The notes beneath the pieces were generated by a model. It worked only from the letters and a program-made list of their open reading frames with translations. It made no database searches and was not told the origin of the DNA. A DNA stretch of 64,000 bases from Bacteriovoracaceae bacterium (lineage in GTDB: Bacteria > Bdellovibrionota > Bacteriovoracia > Bacteriovoracales > Bacteriovoracaceae): assembly GCA_024711325.1 (NCBI GenBank), contig JANJTC010000003.1, positions 310,001 to 374,000 of the forward strand, written 5' to 3'. The translations under genes and the position numbers were made by a program. This document shows, in pieces, positions 1 to 9,540 of the stretch; position 1 is the stretch's first letter; every line of letters starts with the position of its first letter.

Positions 1-2
1 AG

Positions 3-1415
3 AAAAAAGGAAAGGCCGGTAGTTGGTGCTTTAGCTTGGATGTGCCATCCATGCTGCCGTTTATGACTTATTCTAAACGCCGTGATTTACGTAAGCAGTT
101 ACTAACTGCCAGCTCTTCGAAAACTTTTAATACAAAATTTGATAATCAGGAAAACTTGAAAGAAATTCTGAAACTCCGAACTGAACGTGCCAAAATTTTG
201 GGATTTAACACTCATGCAGACTATGTACTGGAAGAACGCATGGCCATGTCGCCAAAAAAGGTCATGGATTTTCTGGAAGAACTCCTCGCGAAGGCGAAAC
301 CTCATGCCGAGAAAGATATTAATCGCCTGAAAAAACTTGCTCAGGAATTGGATGGCATCACTGATCTGCAGGCATACGACACTGCTTACTATTCAGAAAT
401 TCTGAAAAAGCGTGAACTGGATATGGATGATGAAATGCTAAGACCCTATTTCAAGCTTGAGAGCGTGGTCGATGGTATTTTTAAAGTGGCCAATCTTCTC
501 TATAGTCTTAACTTTAAGGAAGTTTTCGATATTCCGAAATATCACGAGGATGTCAGAACGTTTGAAGTCTATGACGAAGAAACTAAATCTTTTGTAGGTC
601 TTTTTTACACAGATTTTTTTCCACGTCCAACCAAGCGTGGTGGGGCCTGGATGTCTGGGGTAAAAGAGCAGGGGATGTATCAAGGAAAAGTTGAACGTCC
701 CCATATCATGATTGTTTGTAATTTCACCAAACCAACCAAAACCAAACCTTCACTTTTAACATTAGATGAAGTGCTGACTCTTTATCATGAATTTGGTCAT
801 GCTCTCCATGGACTCTTGTCCAACGTTAAATATCGTGACCTCTCAGGCACCAATGTTTATTGGGACTTTGTAGAGCTTCCATCGCAAATTATGGAAAACT
901 GGGTACTGGAAAAAGAATGCCTCGATCTTTTTGCTGTTCACTACGAAACAGGAGAGAAAATTCCAAATGAGCTGGTTCAAAAAATCAAAGCGAGTGGGAA
1001 ATTTTTGGAAGGTCTTGGCACATTAAGGCAGCTCTCTTTTGCCTTTCTCGATATGGCCTACCATACGGCCAATCCAGATACCATTAAGGACATTGCTGAA
1101 TTTGAATCTAAAACGATTGAGAAAACAACGCTGCTACCAAAAATTCCTGGTACCAGTATATCGACCTCATTTTCACATATTTTTGCCGGCGGTTATTCGG
1201 CCGGATACTACTCCTATAAATGGGCCGAAGTTCTGGATGCTGATGCATTTGAGTTCTTCCAAGTTTCTGGAATCTTCAATCGGGAAGTGGCCAGGAAATT
1301 CCGTGAGTTTATTCTTGAACGGGGTGGAACTGAGCACCCGATGGAACTGTATAAAAAATTCAGAGGTCAGGAGCCGGATGTTGGGGCCCTCCTCCGAAGG
1401 GCCGGACTTCATTAA
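3..1415 (+). CDS. M3 family oligopeptidase, 5' end outside window
   Basis: Zinc metallopeptidase of family M3 (oligopeptidase A / peptidyl-dipeptidase / PepF group), which cleaves short peptides in the cytoplasm or periplasm. The frame is open to the left edge, and residues before the first possible internal start (TTG at 36) still look like family sequence, so the gene begins outside the window. The zinc site is HEFGH at 786-800, with a probable third ligand Glu (FVELPSQ) at 873, exactly 29 residues after the first His as in other M3 enzymes. The C-terminal Gly/Tyr-rich part (FAGGYSAGYYSY) also fits the family. A perfect hairpin follows the stop. The exact subfamily cannot be set without the N-terminus. 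Confidence 0.93.
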   Translation, partial: KKGKAGSWCFSLDVPSMLPFMTYSKRRDLRKQLLTASSSKTFNTKFDNQENLKEILKLRTERAKILGFNTHADYVLEERMAMSPKKVMDFLEELLAKAKPHAEKDINRLKKLAQELDGITDLQAYDTAYYSEILKKRELDMDDEMLRPYFKLESVVDGIFKVANLLYSLNFKEVFDIPKYHEDVRTFEVYDEETKSFVGLFYTDFFPRPTKRGGAWMSGVKEQGMYQGKVERPHIMIVCNFTKPTKTKPSLLTLDEVLTLYHEFGHALHGLLSNVKYRDLSGTNVYWDFVELPSQIMENWVLEKECLDLFAVHYETGEKIPNELVQKIKASGKFLEGLGTLRQLSFAFLDMAYHTANPDTIKDIAEFESKTIEKTTLLPKIPGTSISTSFSHIFAGGYSAGYYSYKWAEVLDADAFEFFQVSGIFNREVARKFREFILERGGTEHPMELYKKFRGQEPDVGALLRRAGLH

Positions 1416-1418
1416 TCC

Positions 1419-1442
1419 AAAGGGACGATAAATCGTCCCTTT
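1419..1442 (+). terminator. Hairpin terminator after the M3 peptidase
   Basis: Perfect inverted repeat: AAAGGGACGAT at 1419-1429 pairs with ATCGTCCCTTT at 1432-1442, starting four bases after the stop codon. The closing side ends in TTT but lacks a long T run, so termination strength is uncertain. Confidence 0.7.
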
Positions 1443-1527
1443 CATTACCTGAAGAGAATCTAAAGTTTTATTAAGTTTACTCATAGATTATTCAAGGTTA
1501 GTTTGCGAAATTCCTATGAGGTCTGCA

Positions 1528-3588
1528 ATGCATGATAAATTTGAGCTCTACCACACTGCTCTGAGCTGGTTTGCAAAAAACCCTGAGATTTATCGGACTA
1601 GTCGTTATCAAGCGCTTGAAATTCTCTGTAAAAAAATTGCTGAAGTGATGGAGATCGAGCGCGTAGGTGTATGGTTCTTTACTGTCGACAAAGAGGCCAT
1701 GTACGAAGAGATGACCTACATTGTAGATGGTAAAAATACACAGGGTTCGATCATTAAGAGAAGTGATCTGCCAATTTATTTCAAACATATTCGTGAGGAA
1801 AGAGTTGTAACTTGTGAAAATACTTTTAGTGACGAAGCCACATCGGAATTAATTGAAAGCTACATGCAACCCCATAATGTTCATGCACTGCTTGATGCCC
1901 CGATCTTTTCTGATGGAGAGATGATTGGTGTTCTTTGTTGCGAAAAAGAAAGTGTACCCAAAAAATGGGATAACCCTGATAAGAACTTTTCAGTCAGCTG
2001 TTCAGATTTCATCGGAAGATTAATCGAGGGTGAAAAACGACATACCTATGAAAAAGAACTTCGACACCGAATTAACTATCTTGAAAATGATCTTAAAAGA
2101 AAACTGGATGATTTGAATGAAGCTAAGTTAAGTCTTGATCTTGCTTTAGAAGGAGCTCAAGTTGGTAAGTGGGAATTAGATATCAGGTCTAACAAGCTTT
2201 CACTTAACAAGACCTGGTACACCAAGCTTGGTTATTCATACAATGAATTGCCTCAGGAAGTTGCTACCTTAAAGAAGGTTCTCCACCCTGAAGATGCTGA
2301 CCGGGTTTTTGAGGAGATTGAGCGCCATATTAGAGGCGAGACCATATTCTACGAATGTCGCTATAGAATGATTACTAAGTCGGGTGATATTCAATGGTGT
2401 TTGGACCGTGGTTGTATCATTCAAAGAAATAACGATGGCACTCCTCAGAGAATTATTGGAGTCAATGTAAATGTGACGCCAATTCTAAAGTGGGAACAGA
2501 GTCTCATCATTTCTGAGCAACAACTCAAATCGATGATTCAATCTTTGCCAACACCCGTGGCGATGTTTGACAAAGACTTCAATTATCTTGCCTTTAGTTC
2601 TCGTTGGCTTGAAGAGTGGAATTTCATGAGCAATGCCAAGGAAGGGGAGAATGTTAAACAAACATTCCGCCCTGAATGGATTGAGGCCATGAAGAAGGCC
2701 ATGGAAGGGAATATTCTTTCTCGGGATGAAGACTTAATTGAATTTTCTCAAGGTCAGGAGCTGTGGCTAAAATGGACCATTCAACCCTGGAAAAACGTAA
2801 ATCAGGAAGTTGGTGGAGTCATTGTCATGGCAGAAAATATCACGGGCCGTAAAGAAGCTGAGATGCGCCTCGCTCAAGCTTCAAAGCTATCCGCTTTGGG
2901 TGAAATGGCCGGGGGAATCGCCCATGAAATTAATAATCCCCTCAGTATCATTAAAGGTTATATTGATCTTCTAAGGCGACATTCATCACGACATTCTTTG
3001 AGTCCGGAACTGCTTATTCAGTACATTGATAAAATGGATAGTACTGTTTCCCGTATTTCAAGAATTGTGAACGGTATGAGACGTTTCTCGAGAGAATCGT
3101 CAATGGATGAGAAGGTTAAATACTCACTTAATAAAATCGTGGAAGAGACATTGGATATTTGCCAGGAGCGGATCAACAACAACGGAACTGCTGTTGACGT
3201 GGAATATTTACCACATGATTCTTATATTTTGTGTCGTCCGGTTGAGATATCCCAGGTGATATTGAATCTGATCAATAATTCCTATCAGGCAACTTTTAGT
3301 TATCCTCATCCCTGGATTAAAATTATAATGAAAGATCTGGGCGATACCTATCGTGTTCAGGTCATTGATTGCGGGGAACGAATTTCTCCTGCCATCCGCC
3401 AGAAGCTATTCCAGCCTTTCTTTACGACTAAGGACATTGGAGTTGGTACGGGACTTGGTCTAAGTATTTCAAGAGGGATTGTAGAGGAGCATCATGGGAA
3501 ACTCTACTATCAGGATGAAGCGCCTAATACGACATTTGTGATTGATCTTCCAAAGCTTGACACGGCAAGTACTCAAATTTCGCATTAA
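1528..3588 (+). CDS. Soluble GAF-PAS-PAS sensor histidine kinase
   Basis: Cytoplasmic hybrid-free sensor kinase with no membrane segment. In order: a GAF-like domain (about residues 10-170), a short coiled coil, a PAS/PAC domain (about 205-325), a second PAS (about 330-450), a HisKA dimerisation domain with phospho-acceptor His in GGIAHEINNPL (codon at 2923), and a HATPase domain with N-box (LNLINNSYQ) and G2 region (VGTGLGLSIS). The G1 box reads DCGERIS rather than the usual DxGxGI. I prefer the ATG at 1528 because AGGT lies six bases before it; an ATG at 1516 is in frame but has no SD. No response regulator is adjacent. The 3' end overlaps the convergent nuclease gene by 65 bp. Confidence 0.9.
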   Translation: MHDKFELYHTALSWFAKNPEIYRTSRYQALEILCKKIAEVMEIERVGVWFFTVDKEAMYEEMTYIVDGKNTQGSIIKRSDLPIYFKHIREERVVTCENTFSDEATSELIESYMQPHNVHALLDAPIFSDGEMIGVLCCEKESVPKKWDNPDKNFSVSCSDFIGRLIEGEKRHTYEKELRHRINYLENDLKRKLDDLNEAKLSLDLALEGAQVGKWELDIRSNKLSLNKTWYTKLGYSYNELPQEVATLKKVLHPEDADRVFEEIERHIRGETIFYECRYRMITKSGDIQWCLDRGCIIQRNNDGTPQRIIGVNVNVTPILKWEQSLIISEQQLKSMIQSLPTPVAMFDKDFNYLAFSSRWLEEWNFMSNAKEGENVKQTFRPEWIEAMKKAMEGNILSRDEDLIEFSQGQELWLKWTIQPWKNVNQEVGGVIVMAENITGRKEAEMRLAQASKLSALGEMAGGIAHEINNPLSIIKGYIDLLRRHSSRHSLSPELLIQYIDKMDSTVSRISRIVNGMRRFSRESSMDEKVKYSLNKIVEETLDICQERINNNGTAVDVEYLPHDSYILCRPVEISQVILNLINNSYQATFSYPHPWIKIIMKDLGDTYRVQVIDCGERISPAIRQKLFQPFFTTKDIGVGTGLGLSISRGIVEEHHGKLYYQDEAPNTTFVIDLPKLDTASTQISH

Positions 3589-4285
3589 AGTCCCACTTTC
3601 CTAAGTCAGCTCTTTTCTCTACGGCTTCTTCGACTTCATCTTTCAAGAATTGAAAAAAATCAAAGCCGCTTAAGTCTTCGACCTTATCTATGGTTGTCGC
3701 ATAAGCTGCAAGATCCTTGTAAGGAACATCAGTATGCATAAGGAAGGCCATGCCTTCAAAAGTTGAACCATTCTGCCTAAGAATGACCTTAAAGTATTCA
3801 TCAGGAACTGAAACTTGGTTTTGCTTTCCTATGACAGGGAGATTTTGATTAAGAATAGGGCCTGTTACGATCCAGATCTTTTTATATTTAAGCGCCCATG
3901 ATCTCATAAGATGTTCTAACTGCCCCCAGCGGCCCTGATTAAAGGGTCCTGGTTGAGGAGTCATATTGCTGAAAAAAAATGTTTCCTTCATTGCCTGGGA
4001 AGTAAATTTCATATCCCCTGCCGGAACCAAGTGGCCGCGGTCAAATCCACTACCTTTGTAATCACTGGCAACGGCAGATCCGGTGGAAACCAGAGGGTCA
4101 GCTTTAAAACTATTGGAGCGTTTTACGCAGTTTTGAATTTTGGCGTGATCAAGTTCGTATGAGACCCAGTTGGCCACTTCATGTTCTTCATTATAATTGA
4201 GCGTATAAAATTTATGTTGAATGATCTCTTCAGAAGAAAAAGCATTAAGGGAAAAGAAAATTGTTAAAAGAAGAAGTGGCCTCAT
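3524..4285 (-). CDS. Secreted DNA/RNA non-specific endonuclease (NUC family)
   Basis: Beta-beta-alpha metal nuclease related to Serratia nuclease and NucA, which degrades DNA and RNA non-specifically with a magnesium ion. The catalytic DRGH motif is followed by LVPAGDM and a downstream FSNMTPQ with the metal-binding Asn, as in the family. The N-terminus from the ATG at 4285 (MRPLLLLTIFFSLNAFSSEE) is a typical signal peptide, so the enzyme acts outside the cytoplasm. A further in-frame ATG at 4312 adds nine residues that fit a signal peptide less well. Its 3' end overlaps the histidine kinase gene on the other strand. In a predator it would fit digestion of prey nucleic acids; that role is inference. 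Confidence 0.9.
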   Translation of the reverse strand: MRPLLLLTIFFSLNAFSSEEIIQHKFYTLNYNEEHEVANWVSYELDHAKIQNCVKRSNSFKADPLVSTGSAVASDYKGSGFDRGHLVPAGDMKFTSQAMKETFFFSNMTPQPGPFNQGRWGQLEHLMRSWALKYKKIWIVTGPILNQNLPVIGKQNQVSVPDEYFKVILRQNGSTFEGMAFLMHTDVPYKDLAAYATTIDKVEDLSGFDFFQFLKDEVEEAVEKRADLGKWDFNAKFEYLPCQALEDQSQMSY

Positions 4286-4351
4286 CCTTAGTAGGATAAG
4301 GGATGAAGCCATAATCTCATAGAAAACTTTTACAAACTGTTCAGATCAGTT

Positions 4352-5887
4352 TTATTTTATTTTGATGTAACCTGTAGGGGCAAAATCTTTCGCCTTCAAA
4401 TCACTCTTTTTGTTCTGAATGAACTCTTTAAGCAAGTCTGCATCGATGTGACCGTATTTTATATAAGGGACTGTTGGATATTTATCTCCACCCTTAGCAA
4501 TAAACTCTGGTAGCGCCATGTTGTATTTTTGCGACGCGGTAACGGGTTTCCCATTAACCTTCAAAGACTGAATCTTTTGAGATTTTTTATCCAACACAAC
4601 TTCAATGCCGCTAAATTGCGGGAAACTTCCCGAGCCAGGAGTAAGCTTAGTTACAACATACTCAATATAGTTTTTTAAATCTTTTCCAGAAAATTCCGTT
4701 GTCACAACTTCACCGCCAAAAGGCAGTACCATCATGACAGTTTCAACTGAGATTTTTCCCGGATAGATAGAGTCTCTGATTCCACCGGAATTAGTAAGAC
4801 CAATGTCTGCATTAAATTTTTCACGATAAGATCTGGCCACTAAATTACCCAGATTGGTTTCCTGAGTTCTTACCAGATCACGTCTTCCAATGAATTCGAC
4901 TTCGGCTGAGCCAATTTCTATGGCAAGCGACTTATCACCTTGCTCTTTATATGGCCTAAGAAGCGCATGGATTTTTTCATCATCTTTAATTTTAACCGCC
5001 GAATCTTTAAGATTTACCGGAATCAACTGATAGCTTTTGAGAGTAACTTCGCCATCTTTAAACTCCAGATCAACTTTTCCAACATACTTACCCCATTCAA
5101 AAGCTTGAACGATAATCGTCCCATTCTGAATATCCGGTTTAAAGAGCGGCTTTTGAGTATGGCCGCCAATGATCACATCAATGCCATCAACTTTGCGGGC
5201 GAGAGTCACATCTCCTGGAGCATCTGCCCCGTGCTTCTCATCCGGATAGTGTCCTATATGAGTAAGAGCTATCAAGACATCTGATTTTGGTCTAAGCAAG
5301 GGAACCAGCTTCTTGGCCTCTTCCACTGAAGGTATAAAAGTTAGACCTGCTGAGTTTTCTGGTTTTGATTTTTTTGGAGTGTCTTCTGTCGTAAGACCAA
5401 AAATTGTTACTTTCAGCCCGTCCAGATTCTTCGTAACATGGGAAGGAAATACTCTCTCGTTAGTTTTATCATTGTAAATATTGGCCGAGATAAACGGAAA
5501 TTTGGCCCATTCTTTTTGTTGCTTTAAAATGGTTTTAAGAGGCTTATCAAATTCATGATTTCCTACGGCCATGACATCATAACCAATTGCTGCCATTCCT
5601 TTGAAGTCTGGTTCAGCATCTAAAAGATCAGATTGAGGGACACCAGTGTTCACATCTCCAGCATCTAATAGCAGAACTTCTCCTCCCTGATTTTCAACTT
5701 CTTCTCTAAGTTGCTTGATCAAAGTTGCACGTGCTGCCAGGCCATATTCTCCATCCTTATTTGACCAAAAACGCCCATGATGGTCGTTGGTGTGAAGGAT
5801 TGTGAGCTTGTAGGTTTTACCCTTGGTGTAGTTTTGGGCGCAGGAGATTAAAAATACGAAAGGAAGGGCTAAAAAAAGTGACTTCAT
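4352..5887 (-). CDS. Lipoprotein 5'-nucleotidase / UshA-like metallophosphoesterase
   Basis: Two-domain 5'-nucleotidase that hydrolyses nucleotides or related phosphoesters outside the cytoplasm. The N-terminal calcineurin-like domain shows the dimetal motifs LHTNDHHGRF, DAGDVNTG, VGNHEFD, THIGH and GGHTQ. The C-terminal 5_nucleotid_C domain shows NLVARSYREKFNADIGLTNS. The start at 5887 is set by GGAGGA three bases upstream. The leader MKSLFLALPFVFLISC is a lipobox with Cys16, so the protein is probably lipid-anchored. It lies just upstream of the secreted nuclease in the same direction (66 bp gap), so the two could supply a nucleic-acid salvage route. The substrate (nucleotide, UDP-sugar or 2',3'-cyclic) is not decided by sequence. 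Confidence 0.9.
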   Translation of the reverse strand: MKSLFLALPFVFLISCAQNYTKGKTYKLTILHTNDHHGRFWSNKDGEYGLAARATLIKQLREEVENQGGEVLLLDAGDVNTGVPQSDLLDAEPDFKGMAAIGYDVMAVGNHEFDKPLKTILKQQKEWAKFPFISANIYNDKTNERVFPSHVTKNLDGLKVTIFGLTTEDTPKKSKPENSAGLTFIPSVEEAKKLVPLLRPKSDVLIALTHIGHYPDEKHGADAPGDVTLARKVDGIDVIIGGHTQKPLFKPDIQNGTIIVQAFEWGKYVGKVDLEFKDGEVTLKSYQLIPVNLKDSAVKIKDDEKIHALLRPYKEQGDKSLAIEIGSAEVEFIGRRDLVRTQETNLGNLVARSYREKFNADIGLTNSGGIRDSIYPGKISVETVMMVLPFGGEVVTTEFSGKDLKNYIEYVVTKLTPGSGSFPQFSGIEVVLDKKSQKIQSLKVNGKPVTASQKYNMALPEFIAKGGDKYPTVPYIKYGHIDADLLKEFIQNKKSDLKAKDFAPTGYIKIK

Positions 5888-6343
5888 GATTCCTCCAGGG
5901 GTTTCTGCTTTGTATCTAAAGACTGAAATTCTGGCCAGAACCAAGCGTGGAAATCAAAAGAAGTACATTGAATGAGGCATTTTATTGGCGGTTTTTAATA
6001 ATTTCTCCATGCCAAAAGGGGAAAAAAATTCCTTCATAAAACCTGACTGGTGTCATGTAATTTAAGCCATTTAAAGCTTAAAGCTTAAGAAGGTGCTGAT
6101 TTTACTAAAGAAATCTTAATAAAATGATAGCATTTTTAAAATTTGTACCGAGAAGAAGTTTACCAAGATGTTAAAAATTATTTAACAAAAGGGAGTTGGA
6201 ACTCAGGCATTAATCGAGTTCGAAACGAAAGGTAGGAGTAATTGCTGCAAAGAGTAATCTTCTTACAGATTTAAAATATTCAGTAAAGTGACATGGACAT
6301 AAAACATTTAGATAGAACGATTAATATTGAACAAGGAGTTTGC
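5888..6343. other. 456-bp divergent intergenic region
   Basis: AT-rich region between the 5'-nucleotidase and the chemotaxis operon, read in opposite directions, so it should hold both promoters. I found no convincing RNA gene, terminator or small ORF. A tandem AAGCTTAAAGCTTAAG near 6076-6091 is the only small repeat. FliA-like boxes tested near it do not have the correct spacing. Confidence 0.4.
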
Positions 6344-8194
6344 ATGGAAGTAGTAAAGAAGGAACAAGAAAACATAACCGAAATTCACTCTGATAAAAAG
6401 AATCCATCAAGTCGTTCTGGCTTCATGTCAATTACATATAATAGTGATCTTAATATTGTCACATGTGACCATCAGCTTTCCACAGCTCTTGGACACTCTG
6501 AAAATTCTCTTCAAGGAAAGTCATTGTCAGAAATCATTTCGAGTGATTTTCTCGAAACTGAAACATATAAATCCCTCCCTTCGACATTGGGTAAATGTGA
6601 ATTGCATTTAAAAACAAAAAAAGGGGGAAGTCTCTTCCTTTTAGGCTCTACTTCTAAATCTGATACCGAAGATTCAAATTTCATCTTTTACGGAGTGGAT
6701 GTAACTGATTTGAAGGTCGAGCTTCAAGTTAGGATTGATATAATGAATCAGACGAGCATTGTCTCAGAAGCAAATCTTCGTGGCGACATTTTATCATGTA
6801 ATGAAAAATTTCTTGAAGTTTCAAAATATCCCGTAGATGAGCTAATTGGAAAGCCACATAATACAACTAGACACCCCGATATGCCCAAAGAAGTCTTTAA
6901 AGAAATGTGGTCTACCATTGGGAGAGGCAATATTTTTAGAGGCATAGTAAAAAATAGAGCTAAAGATGGGACTCCTTATTATGTAGATGCAGTGATTGCA
7001 CCCATTCTTGGGGAAAATGGTAAGCCTCGTAAATATCTAGGTGTTCGTTATGATATTACTGAGGCAGAAATTGAACGACAAAATATGAAGGGAGTAATGA
7101 GGGCCATTGAGTCTTCATTTGCTTACATAGAATTTGATACTGAAGGAAATGTACTTCATTGTAATTCAATATTTGAGTCAGCGATGGGATATACTTTGTC
7201 TGATGTTAAAGGGGTTCACCATCGACGTTTTTGTGATGCCAATTATACACAAAGTTCTGAATATTCTCAGTTTTGGCCTGATCTTAAAAGTGGTAAACCA
7301 AAATCTGGAGTATTTAAGAGATTGACTCAATCTGGAAAAGAAATATTTTTACAGGCTGTTTATTCACCAGTCACTGATGAAATGGGCCGGGTTATAAAGG
7401 TTGTAAAAATAGCAACGAATGTGACTCCACAAATACAACTCCAAAACGATGTTAGACAAATTGCAGAGGATTTTGCCTCGAAGGCAAAAGAAATTTCTTC
7501 TCAAGCAACAACGGTAGCTTCAGGTGCCCAATCTCTCGGGGCCACCACTGAGGAAATGAATGCCTCAATTGAAGAATTAAGCGCATCAATTGATTCAATC
7601 GCTCAAAACGGAAAGTCAGCAGATGCTATTGCAAAATCAACTCAAGCAGAAGCAGATATGGGGTCTCAGGCCATTGCAAAATCGATAGAGTCGATGGATT
7701 TAATTAATAAATCATCAGAAGAAATCGCTGAAATTGTCAAAGTAATCAGTGAAATAGCAAGTCAAACAAACTTGCTTGCATTTAATGCAGCTATTGAGGC
7801 AGCAAGGGCCGGAGAACACGGACTGGGATTTTCAGTGGTTGCTGATGAAGTAAGAAAATTGGCTGAGCGTTCATCACAAGCCACTAAAGATATTTCAAAG
7901 CTTATCAATGAATCTGTTAAAAGAGTTTCTCAAGGTGGAGAAATTTCTAAAGAAGCCGCAAACTCGTTTAAGAAAATTGTAGAAGGAGTTAGCAAAACAA
8001 CTCTTGCAATTTCGGAAATATCTGTTGCAGCTCAAGAACAGCAAACTGCATCTAAAGATGTAGCACAGGCCATACAACAAGTAGCTGATGCAACAGAAAA
8101 ATCTGCAACTGCATCTGATGCGATTGCTCAAGCGACTAATGAACTTGCACATGGTGCTGAACAGCTTAAGCTCGCAGTACAAAAGTTTGCTTAA
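6344..8194 (+). CDS. Soluble methyl-accepting chemotaxis protein with three PAS domains
   Basis: Chemoreceptor without transmembrane segments or HAMP, so it should sense an internal signal. Three PAS-like regions (about residues 28-120, 138-243, 253-375) precede the MCP signalling hairpin, whose tip region reads [19 protein letters not shown]. The second PAS carries the Aer-type signature [15 protein letters not shown] (about 176-190) followed by KNRAKDG, which in Aer-like receptors belongs to FAD-binding redox sensors. The start at 6344 is set by AAGGAG five bases upstream; an in-frame ATG at 6293 lacks an SD. No C-terminal NWETF-type CheR tether is present. It is the first gene of a run with cheR, cheD and a triple-CheW gene. 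Its ligand is unknown. Confidence 0.92.
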   Translation: MEVVKKEQENITEIHSDKKNPSSRSGFMSITYNSDLNIVTCDHQLSTALGHSENSLQGKSLSEIISSDFLETETYKSLPSTLGKCELHLKTKKGGSLFLLGSTSKSDTEDSNFIFYGVDVTDLKVELQVRIDIMNQTSIVSEANLRGDILSCNEKFLEVSKYPVDELIGKPHNTTRHPDMPKEVFKEMWSTIGRGNIFRGIVKNRAKDGTPYYVDAVIAPILGENGKPRKYLGVRYDITEAEIERQNMKGVMRAIESSFAYIEFDTEGNVLHCNSIFESAMGYTLSDVKGVHHRRFCDANYTQSSEYSQFWPDLKSGKPKSGVFKRLTQSGKEIFLQAVYSPVTDEMGRVIKVVKIATNVTPQIQLQNDVRQIAEDFASKAKEISSQATTVASGAQSLGATTEEMNASIEELSASIDSIAQNGKSADAIAKSTQAEADMGSQAIAKSIESMDLINKSSEEIAEIVKVISEIASQTNLLAFNAAIEAARAGEHGLGFSVVADEVRKLAERSSQATKDISKLINESVKRVSQGGEISKEAANSFKKIVEGVSKTTLAISEISVAAQEQQTASKDVAQAIQQVADATEKSATASDAIAQATNELAHGAEQLKLAVQKFA

Positions 8195-8207
8195 TAAAGA
8201 GGACTTA

Positions 8208-9050
8208 ATGGAAGGTACCCTGAGTGAAAAATGCTTTAAAGATTTTCTTATTCTCATTCATGAGTTGACAGGAATCACAATCGCATCGAATCGAACATCA
8301 ATGGTAGAAGGCCGTTTGCGAAAACGCATTATGGCCCTTAAATTACCTGGCTATGATTCATATTTAAAACTCGTGAGGGATGACCGGGCTGAACAATCAC
8401 TGTTCATTGATTTAGTTACGACGAACGAGACATATTTTTTTCGCACTCCTAGAATTTGGGAATTCATAGAGGAAAAGTATCTTCCAGAGTGGTTTCGAAA
8501 TCATCCGAAACAAGTATTTACTGCATGGTCTGCCGCAGCCTCCTCTGGAGAGGAAGCGTGTAGTTTGGGTATTGTTTGCCAATCGTTTAAAGAGAAGTTT
8601 CCAGGGTTCTCATACCAAATTATTGGTACAGATATTTCTAATGAAATGGTTGGGCGGTGTCAAAAAGGACTTTATACAGGAAGGTCAATTGAATCGTTTC
8701 GAAATACGAGAACAGCATTATTTAAAAAATACTTGAAAAGTAATGGAGAAGATTTTTTTGAGGTGTTGCCTGAAATAAAAGGTAGATTACGCTTTTCTCA
8801 ACACGATCTATTCTGCTCTCATCAGCATAAAGATAAGTTCGATCTTGTATTGATTAGAAATGTTTTAATTTATTTTAAGGCAGAAGATCAAGAGGAAGTC
8901 CTCTCTTTGATAGCTCCTAAGTTAGCTGAGGATGGAATAATGATTATCGGCGAGTCTGAATCTCTATCATATATAAAAACACCTTTTAAGCTAGTTGAAC
9001 CTCTTATCTATCGGCACGACCGAAGTACTATTGCAGTTAAGGCTGGTTAA
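8208..9050 (+). CDS. cheR: Chemotaxis protein methyltransferase CheR
   Basis: SAM-dependent methyltransferase that methylates glutamate residues on chemoreceptors for adaptation. The N-terminal helical domain (about residues 10-65) contains the receptor-binding basic stretch, TTNETYFFR follows at 71-79, the SAM motif AWSAAASSGEEA at 106-117, GTDIS further on, and LIRNVLIYF near the end. Length (280 aa) is normal. The start at 8208 follows AAGAGGA; a much longer in-frame reading from 8088 lies inside the MCP gene and is unlikely. It starts 13 bp after the MCP stop and ends 1 bp before cheD, so co-transcription is near certain. Confidence 0.95.
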   Translation: MEGTLSEKCFKDFLILIHELTGITIASNRTSMVEGRLRKRIMALKLPGYDSYLKLVRDDRAEQSLFIDLVTTNETYFFRTPRIWEFIEEKYLPEWFRNHPKQVFTAWSAAASSGEEACSLGIVCQSFKEKFPGFSYQIIGTDISNEMVGRCQKGLYTGRSIESFRNTRTALFKKYLKSNGEDFFEVLPEIKGRLRFSQHDLFCSHQHKDKFDLVLIRNVLIYFKAEDQEEVLSLIAPKLAEDGIMIIGESESLSYIKTPFKLVEPLIYRHDRSTIAVKAG

Positions 9051-9051
9051 A

Positions 9052-9531
9052 ATGCAAAAGATATTTGATGTTCATATTGGTGAGGTCAAGATTGCCAAGA
9101 ATGGCGAAGTATTAAAGGCGATACTGGGATCATGCGTAGGAATAGGAATTATATGGAAAGAAAAAAAAATATGTGGTTTGGCGCACTGTTTATTGCCGGA
9201 AAGCCCTGTTCGAACCTTTGAGATCGGCGGCAGATATGTTGATCAGGCCATCTGTTCACTAATGGCATTAATGAAGATTAAACAAGACGATGTTTCAATG
9301 GTTGAAATCATAATAGTTGGGGGAGGAAATATGACAAGCCCCGGTATTACGGACAGTTCAAAGCTTGTTGGTGGGAATAATTATCGAGTCGCTTTAAGGG
9401 AGGCAAAGAAACATCACCTTTACGTGAAATATTCAGAAGGGGGAGGAGAAGAAGGTCGCAAGATTTTTATCGATTCCTCGAATTATACTTTTCGAGTTGA
9501 AAAAATTCCTCGAATAATTAATGCTGCCTAA
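9052..9531 (+). CDS. cheD: Chemoreceptor glutamine deamidase CheD
   Basis: Deamidates chemoreceptor glutamines, and in CheC-containing bacteria also couples to CheY-P levels. The catalytic Cys28 (GSCVGIG) and His45 (LAHCLLP) match the Cys27/His44 pair of characterised CheD. Length 159 aa is normal. The start at 9052 sits two bases after the cheR stop. A longer in-frame reading from 8995 runs inside cheR and is not supported. No cheC is in the window, so regulation of its activity here is unknown. Confidence 0.95.
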   Translation: MQKIFDVHIGEVKIAKNGEVLKAILGSCVGIGIIWKEKKICGLAHCLLPESPVRTFEIGGRYVDQAICSLMALMKIKQDDVSMVEIIIVGGGNMTSPGITDSSKLVGGNNYRVALREAKKHHLYVKYSEGGGEEGRKIFIDSSNYTFRVEKIPRIINAA

Positions 9532-9540
9532 AGGATGGGA

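Noticed and set aside
6074-6098. Possible FliA promoter near the chemotaxis operon (TAAAGCTT ... GCTGATTT)
   Set aside because: The two possible spacings are 12 and 19 bases, and the -10 has three mismatches.
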